In this document: in pieces, positions 62,682 to 64,000 of the stretch | Position numbering within the stretch: position 1 is the first letter of the stretch | Layout: each line of letters opens with the position of its first letter | Assembly (NCBI RefSeq): GCF_018967845.1 | Contig: NZ_JAHLZZ010000002.1 | Span: forward strand, 62,001 to 126,000 | Direction: 5' to 3' | DNA length: 64,000 bases | DNA from: Hymenobacter siberiensis | GTDB lineage: Bacteria > Bacteroidota > Bacteroidia > Cytophagales > Hymenobacteraceae | The notes under the pieces: model-generated | Database searches by the model: none | Seen by the model: only the letters and a program-made list of their open reading frames with translations | What the model was told of the DNA's origin: nothing | Position numbers and translations under genes: made by a program

Positions 62682-62868
62682 GGAGAAGGCCCACCAGGGG
62701 CACAAATTCAAAGGTAGGCCGCCGCTGTGGCCGCTCCCATGAGGCAGGTTATGCCGCAGGCTAATGCTCGTTATGCCGGCTATCGGGGCGGTAGCCGCGT
62801 ATAAGCAACAGATTATCACATATACTCTTTAAGCGCCAGCCGTACGCGTGCCGGTTTTCCTGCGATTT

Positions 62869-64000
62869 ATGGCTGCCACTAACCCCTTGCTGCCCCCCGG
62901 CGCGGCCTTTCCGGCCGAGCTACTGCCCGCGTTGCTGGACGTATCACTGGCGGCGGTGCTGCTGCTGCGCCCGGTGTACGCGCCGGGCGGGGGCGAGCCG
63001 GCCGATTTTGCGGTGGAGTACCTGAGCCCGGCCGCGCAGCGCAACTGGGGGCAGCCCGAGCGGCCGGGGGGCACCCTGCTGAAGTATTTCCCGCACCTGC
63101 CAGCCAGTGGGGTCCTGGATTTTTACCGCCAGGTCTTCGAAACCGACACGCCCGGCCGCTACGAAGTCCATTCCCAGACCAATGGCTTCGATAGCTATTT
63201 CTACGTGGCCGCCCGGCGACAGGGGCCGTGGCTGCTAGTGAGCTTTACTGACACGGCCGAGCAGCCCCGCAGCGCCCTAGAGAAGGCCCTGCGCGAAAGC
63301 CAGGCGCGCGAACGGGCGGCCGGGGCCACGGCCGAAGCCCAGCGCCAGCGCCTGCTGGGCCTCATCGGGCAGGCACCGGTGGTAATTGCCGTGCTGCAAG
63401 GTCCCACGCATGTCATTGAACTGGCCAACGAGGGCTTCCGGCGGGCCTTTGGCCACCGCCCGCTGGTGGGGCGCACCTGCCGCGCGGCTGCCCCCGAGCT
63501 GGCCGACCAGCACCTGTTCGAGCACCTCGACGCGGTGTACCGCACGGGTGAGACCTTTCGGGCCAGCGAAATGCTCGTGCACCTCGACCAGACCAACTCG
63601 GGCAAGCTCGACCCGTTTTACTACAACTTCGTGTACCAGACCACCCGCGAGGCGACCGGAGAAGTGAGCGGCGTGCTCATCATCGCCACCGACGTGACCG
63701 CGCTGGTGCTGGCCCGCCAGCGGGTGCAGGCCCTCAACGAGGAGCTGCATCTGAGCAACGCCGAGCTAGAACACCAAGTAACCGACCGTACCCACGCCCT
63801 GCTCGTGACGCTGCAGCAGCTGGAGCGCCGGGGCCGCGAGCTGACCCAGGCCCTTGCCGCCGAGCAGGCGCTGGGCGAGCTGAAATCGCGCTTCGTGAGC
63901 ATGGCTTCGCACGAGTTTCGCACGCCCCTCACGGTGGTACTCACCTCGGCCGACCTCATTGCCGACTACCCCACCGCCGACCAGCAGCCCGACCGCCTGC
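62869..64000 (+). CDS. PAS-domain histidine kinase, cut by the window edge
   Basis: An open frame from ATG 62869 runs off the right end (377 codons seen). It has two PAS-like sensing regions: about 18-140 (AVEYLSPAAQRNWGQPERPG) and about 165-285 (LIGQAPVVIAVLQGPTHVIE, VYQTTREATGEVSGVLIIAT). A coiled coil follows (LNEELHLSNAELEHQVTDRT), then the HisKA phospho-acceptor box FVSMASHEFRTPLTVVLTSA. No membrane helices are seen, so it is cytoplasmic. The ATPase domain must lie beyond the edge. It faces away from the thioredoxin-like gene (divergent, 187 bases). Confidence 0.88.
   Translation, partial: MAATNPLLPPGAAFPAELLPALLDVSLAAVLLLRPVYAPGGGEPADFAVEYLSPAAQRNWGQPERPGGTLLKYFPHLPASGVLDFYRQVFETDTPGRYEVHSQTNGFDSYFYVAARRQGPWLLVSFTDTAEQPRSALEKALRESQARERAAGATAEAQRQRLLGLIGQAPVVIAVLQGPTHVIELANEGFRRAFGHRPLVGRTCRAAAPELADQHLFEHLDAVYRTGETFRASEMLVHLDQTNSGKLDPFYYNFVYQTTREATGEVSGVLIIATDVTALVLARQRVQALNEELHLSNAELEHQVTDRTHALLVTLQQLERRGRELTQALAAEQALGELKSRFVSMASHEFRTPLTVVLTSADLIADYPTADQQPDRL

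Overview
The window looks like Bacteroidota DNA of the Hymenobacter type. It is GC-rich and carries a TonB-dependent receptor, a DUF4856/imelysin/HTTM iron-type locus, a type IX secretion sorting domain, GEVED/PKD cell-surface modules, a STAS/SEC14-like protein, and one -33 TTG / -7 TAnnTTTG promoter. No rRNA, tRNA or CRISPR array was seen. The mixture of working housekeeping-type genes (pta-ackA, kup, katG, helD), a plasmid-type iteron origin, four insertion-sequence copies or remnants and about a dozen broken genes suggests a large plasmid or chromid, or a chromosomal region that has absorbed a plasmid.

Layout. 1-1.7 kb: two collapsed genes (a carboxypeptidase-regulatory-domain protein and an erythromycin-esterase-like gene). 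1.9-4.4 kb: a secreted metzincin-like protease whose upstream region has taken an IS4-type element (4.47-5.67 kb). 6.5-12.8 kb: a four-gene operon on the minus strand (DUF4856, imelysin, HTTM protein, FecA-like TonB receptor). A 35-base palindrome upstream sits on its predicted promoter and looks like a Fur-family operator. 12.9-17.7 kb: a scar zone with a MITE-like element, head-to-head fragments of a chemoreceptor and a TerC gene, a Rep_3 replication initiator with an iteron array and a DnaA box, and a xylA tail. 17.7-24.6 kb: a response regulator lacking its phospho-acceptor, then TolC, membrane-fusion and CzcA-type RND pump genes. 24.7-29.1 kb: DUF2279, DUF1345, a dnaB tail, an SGNH-like protein and an outer-membrane barrel.

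29.1-34.3 kb holds the most interesting unit. A 1484-residue Pls/PosA-type single-module peptide synthetase (adenylation, carrier, then a long membrane and left-handed-beta-helix C-terminal half) overlaps its own phosphopantetheinyl transferase, which overlaps a small outer-membrane barrel gene. The A-domain pocket read by eye (D-A-E-T-I-G-T-V-I-K) resembles lysine-type codes, so a secreted poly(basic amino acid) is a reasonable guess.

34.8-43 kb: histidine kinase plus kup potassium importer, a small membrane protein, then the pta-ackA acetate pathway. 43-52 kb: STAS-like protein, a GAF gene with one nonsense codon, an esterase, an IS630 copy that lost its first catalytic Asp, katG, and helD. 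52-57 kb: an IS5 remnant, a GEVED/PKD surface protein whose sorting domain is cut off by a frameshift in a G4 run, and an ISKra4-type element with an in-gene minisatellite. 57.7-64 kb: a broken Spy-like gene, a serine recombinase, a decayed fatty-acid desaturase, a DUF4136 lipoprotein flanked by an intact and a decayed STAS gene, two small exported proteins, and a PAS histidine kinase running off the right edge.
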